Notes under the pieces: generated by a model
The model's input: the letters and a program-made list of their open reading frames with translations, nothing else
Database searches by the model: none
Told to the model about the DNA's origin: nothing
Shown: piece after piece, positions 12,779 to 13,935 of the stretch
How the letters are laid out: the number at the start of each line of letters is the position of its first letter
Position numbering within the stretch: the first letter of the stretch is position 1
Position numbers and translations under genes: made by a program
Source: Flavobacteriales bacterium
GTDB lineage: Bacteria > Bacteroidota > Bacteroidia > Flavobacteriales_D > Sanyastnellaceae
Direction of reading: 5' to 3'
DNA length: 13,935 nucleotides
Assembly: GCA_011524845.1 (NCBI GenBank)
Contig: WTJL01000092.1
Coordinates: forward strand, 1-13,935

Positions 12779-13935
12779 ATGCGCTCCTTCCAGCCAGCCA
12801 CCAAAGACCAGCAGCGCCAATGGCGTTCGCGGTTGTTTTTTCACCTCGACGGGCTTGCCTTGAGTGGGGTGGTTCCCGTCCTCGACCTGAGCGGGGTGCT
12901 CGAAGAGGTGCTCCAAACAGGCGGCGACGTGGACGAGTTGGCGGCGTTGTTTGGTGCCAATGCGGGCTACTTGAACGTGGGCTTGCGCATGCTCTGCTCG
13001 CAGGGCATCTTGGACGCGCACTTCGGCGACGACAAGGTCACGTACATCCCCCACAAGGACGCCGACGTGGCGCATTGGGCGAGCGAGCGAAAGCTCTACG
13101 CCCTGGGCCGAGCGTGGATGGAACACAGCGTGGGCATGTGGAACAACCCCCAAACGCCCATGTCTCCAGACGCCCTGCAGGCCATGCGTGCGTTGATGGA
13201 GGAAGTCGTCCAATCGCCTTCAGAAGACGTGAGCGTCCCCGGGGACGTGAGCTTGCAATCCCGTCTTCGCATGCACCTCGAAGGCGCCCTGGTGGCGCCC
13301 TGGATGGTGATGCTGGGGACTGCGTTTGGCACCGACGCCATGACGTCGTGGGACGACGTGGAACGGGCCACATCGCAGTTGCATCCCGGGTTGCAAGAAG
13401 CGTGGGGAGAGGTCATGCATGCCTTGGGCTGGGCAGACACCGAGGTCGGGGCATTTTTCCTCGAGCGCGCGGCGGCGTACGGCGTGACCACGTCCTACAC
13501 CCAAACCTTCCTTTGGGCCAAAGAACTTCTCTTGGGCGAGGGCTCGTGGCTTTGGCGCACGGAACCCGGCGAGGCAGAGATTCACGTGGACCGCACCCTC
13601 AACGTGTGGGGGTCTGGCGGCGCGCACAAGGCGTACTTCACCCACTTGGACAAGGTGGTCAAGGAGGTGTTCGATGCGCCGCTGGAGTCGCAACCCGAGG
13701 GACTGTGCGACATGGGCTGCGGAAACGGAGCGTTGCTTCTTCACCTGCGCGAGGTCATTGAAACCCAAACCTTGCGTGGCCAGCACCTCGACACGCACCC
13801 TTTGATGTTGGTTGGGGCAGACTTCAACCAGGAGGCCCTGGTCGCCACGGCCGATCACTTTCGCCAAAAAGGGGTGAAGGGGCATTTCATTTGGGGCGAC
13901 ATCGGCGATCCGGACCGCTTGGCCCTCGACCTGTA
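12779..13935 (+). CDS. Class I SAM-dependent methyltransferase with long N-terminal region (3' truncated by window end)
   Basis: An uninterrupted frame of 385 codons from ATG 12779 runs off the window. The SAM-binding motif I 'LCDMGCGNG' is at residues 309-317, followed by an acidic-loop motif 'VGADFNQEAL' and then 'FIWGDIGDP', as in Rossmann-fold methyltransferases. The first 110 residues ('LFFHLDGLALSGVVPVLDLSG', 'ELAALFGANAGYLNVGLRMLCSQGILD') resemble the winged-helix dimerisation domain of small-molecule O-methyltransferases, but about 200 more residues separate it from motif I. That layout is closer to methyltransferases of polyketide-type pathways than to rRNA or protein methylases, though I cannot name a substrate. 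It follows the peptidase gene by 15 bp on the same strand. Confidence 0.85.
   Translation, partial: MRSFQPATKDQQRQWRSRLFFHLDGLALSGVVPVLDLSGVLEEVLQTGGDVDELAALFGANAGYLNVGLRMLCSQGILDAHFGDDKVTYIPHKDADVAHWASERKLYALGRAWMEHSVGMWNNPQTPMSPDALQAMRALMEEVVQSPSEDVSVPGDVSLQSRLRMHLEGALVAPWMVMLGTAFGTDAMTSWDDVERATSQLHPGLQEAWGEVMHALGWADTEVGAFFLERAAAYGVTTSYTQTFLWAKELLLGEGSWLWRTEPGEAEIHVDRTLNVWGSGGAHKAYFTHLDKVVKEVFDAPLESQPEGLCDMGCGNGALLLHLREVIETQTLRGQHLDTHPLMLVGADFNQEALVATADHFRQKGVKGHFIWGDIGDPDRLALDL

Noticed and set aside
12820..13761. Plus-strand open frame of 313 codons, Arg/Gly-rich
   Set aside because: Out-of-frame reading of the methyltransferase gene (12779 onward). Its low-complexity Arg/Gly/His composition is typical of a shifted frame in GC-rich DNA.

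Overview
The window looks like a chromosomal segment of a GC-rich member of the Bacteroidota (roughly 60% GC by eye). The support is protein style, recalled from memory and not searched. UvrA carries 'SPVSGEVV' where other phyla have a Cys-rich element and lacks one Cys of the first zinc site. The cyclophilin has the insertion before its 'LDGEHTVFG' motif seen in Bacteroidota lipoprotein isomerases. The siroheme-dependent reductase has an extra helical C-terminal domain. Starts generally lack clear Shine-Dalgarno sequences, which also fits the phylum. No tRNA, rRNA, CRISPR array, insertion sequence or phage gene was seen.

Layout. (1) 1-195 is the 3' end of an unrecognised plus-strand gene. 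It is closed by a strong bidirectional terminator (213-246) shared with the convergent msrB. (2) 276-3586, minus strand: uvrA followed by a lipoprotein msrB, joined by an ATGA overlap (DNA repair and protein repair). (3) 3773-4615, plus strand: an ECF sigma factor, a terminator hairpin, and a probable 56-residue small protein. (4) 4617-5978, minus strand: a DEDDh exonuclease fused to a GIY-YIG nuclease domain, related in parts to DnaQ and UvrC/Cho. (5) 6036-6854, plus strand: a lipoprotein cyclophilin. (6) 6856-10307, minus strand: a three-gene operon for siroheme-dependent nitrite or sulfite reduction: reductase, then uroporphyrinogen-III methyltransferase (cobA), then precorrin-2 dehydrogenase/ferrochelatase (Met8-like). 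The last two enzymes make the siroheme that the first one needs. (7) 10546-11520, plus strand: a secreted, probably outer-membrane protein, divergent from the siroheme operon. (8) 11651-13935, plus strand: a secreted C1-family (bleomycin hydrolase-like) cysteine peptidase and, 15 bp after it, a SAM-dependent methyltransferase that runs off the window.

The most interesting non-coding region is 10308-10545. On the minus strand, ahead of the reductase gene, it has a 41-codon open frame (Met, five Leu, Pro-Pro, then two Cys codons) that runs through an intrinsic-terminator hairpin with a U6 tract. The U tract ends 28 bp before the reductase start codon. This has the layout of a transcription attenuator and would make sense as sulfur- or translation-responsive control of the operon, but that is inference.

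Two convergent gene pairs (4612-4620 and 6851-6859) end in the identical 9-bp palindrome CTGAGTCAG, which supplies both stop codons. The remaining genes are mostly housekeeping or moderately conserved hypotheticals. I did not find a defence system or an obviously new multi-gene system.
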